This document shows, piece by piece, positions 6,536 through 6,588 of a stretch of DNA of 6,588 nt (positions are counted from its first letter, which is position 1; the number at the start of each line of letters is the position of its first letter). Under the pieces are notes generated by a model that had not been told where the DNA came from, did not search any database, and was given only the letters and a program-made list of their open reading frames with translations. Origin of the DNA: Oscillospiraceae bacterium. Lineage in GTDB: Bacteria > Bacillota > Clostridia > Oscillospirales > Ruminococcaceae. The stretch is taken from assembly GCA_029240015.1 (NCBI GenBank), contig JARBTU010000098.1, forward strand, positions 1 through 6,588. The letters are read 5' to 3'. A program made the translations under genes and the position numbers.

Positions 6536-6588
6536 ATGAAAGTAATATTGGCGACACAAAACAAAGGAAAAATTAGAGAATTTAAACG
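6536..6588 (+). CDS. rdgB: XTP/dITP pyrophosphatase RdgB/HAM1, N-terminal fragment (3' truncated by window)
   Basis: RdgB hydrolyses deaminated purine triphosphates (dITP, dXTP, ITP, XTP) to monophosphates, keeping them out of DNA and RNA. Only 17 codons are visible: MKVILATQNKGKIREFK. The VILATQNKGKIREF block is the characteristic first strand and nucleotide-binding loop of the HAM1 family (TxNxxK: T7, N9, K12). Start and ribosome site are clear. The rest lies beyond the window, so activity cannot be judged. The call rests on a short but distinctive stretch. Confidence 0.85.
   Translation, partial: MKVILATQNKGKIREFK

Noticed and set aside
5888..6559. A 223-codon open frame on the minus strand opposite ftsY
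   Set aside because: It is the complement of a clearly coding FtsY GTPase domain, has low-complexity Ser/Pro-rich composition, and resembles no family I know. It is a shadow of the real gene.
1..6588. A hidden novel system, mobile element, CRISPR array, tRNA or other RNA gene
   Set aside because: Recognisable, intact housekeeping genes on one strand fill nearly all of the window, and the largest gap is 32 bases. I saw no arrays of repeats, transposase motifs or tRNA-like folds.

Overview
This window is a stretch of a chromosomal housekeeping operon from a low-GC Gram-positive bacterium, most likely a member of the Clostridia. All recognisable genes are on the + strand and tightly packed. The order is plsX (3' end only), rnc, an Elp3-like radical SAM gene, smc, ftsY and rdgB (5' end only). 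The rnc-smc-ftsY core is classic for Firmicutes. A stand-alone radical SAM gene between rnc and smc is, as I recall, typical of Clostridia. The SMC head motifs (LSGGEQAFVAIAIYFAIL, then KVRPAPFCILDEIEAALDD) most resemble SMCs I associate with the Oscillospiraceae/Ruminococcaceae side of the class. That finer placement is from memory and tentative. Sixty-base blocks counted by hand ranged from about 32 to 55% GC.

Layout. Bases 1-295 encode the C-terminus of the phosphate acyltransferase PlsX. After a 32-base gap comes rnc (328-1011), a full-length RNase III with all its catalytic acidic residues. Its last 14 bases overlap the start of the radical SAM gene (998-1996), which carries a CX3CX2C cluster, Elp3-type motifs and a C-terminus resembling a KH RNA-binding motif. 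Two bases later smc starts, best read from a TTG at 1999, and runs to 5574 as an intact 1191-residue SMC ATPase. After 26 bases, ftsY (5601-6506) encodes the SRP receptor GTPase in a short form lacking a long acidic A domain. After 29 bases, the first 17 codons of rdgB begin at 6536 and run off the window.

There is no terminator-like hairpin, no recognisable promoter and no gene-free stretch longer than 32 bases, so the segment is probably one transcription unit with several translationally coupled junctions. Its genes cover membrane phospholipid initiation (PlsX), double-stranded RNA processing (RNase III), a probable RNA-directed radical SAM modification enzyme, chromosome compaction (SMC), membrane-protein targeting (FtsY) and nucleotide-pool sanitation (RdgB).

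I found no mobile element, CRISPR array, RNA gene, defence system or clearly undescribed system. The points most worth a second look are the uncharacterised radical SAM protein with its KH-like tail, and the absence of acpP between plsX and rnc.
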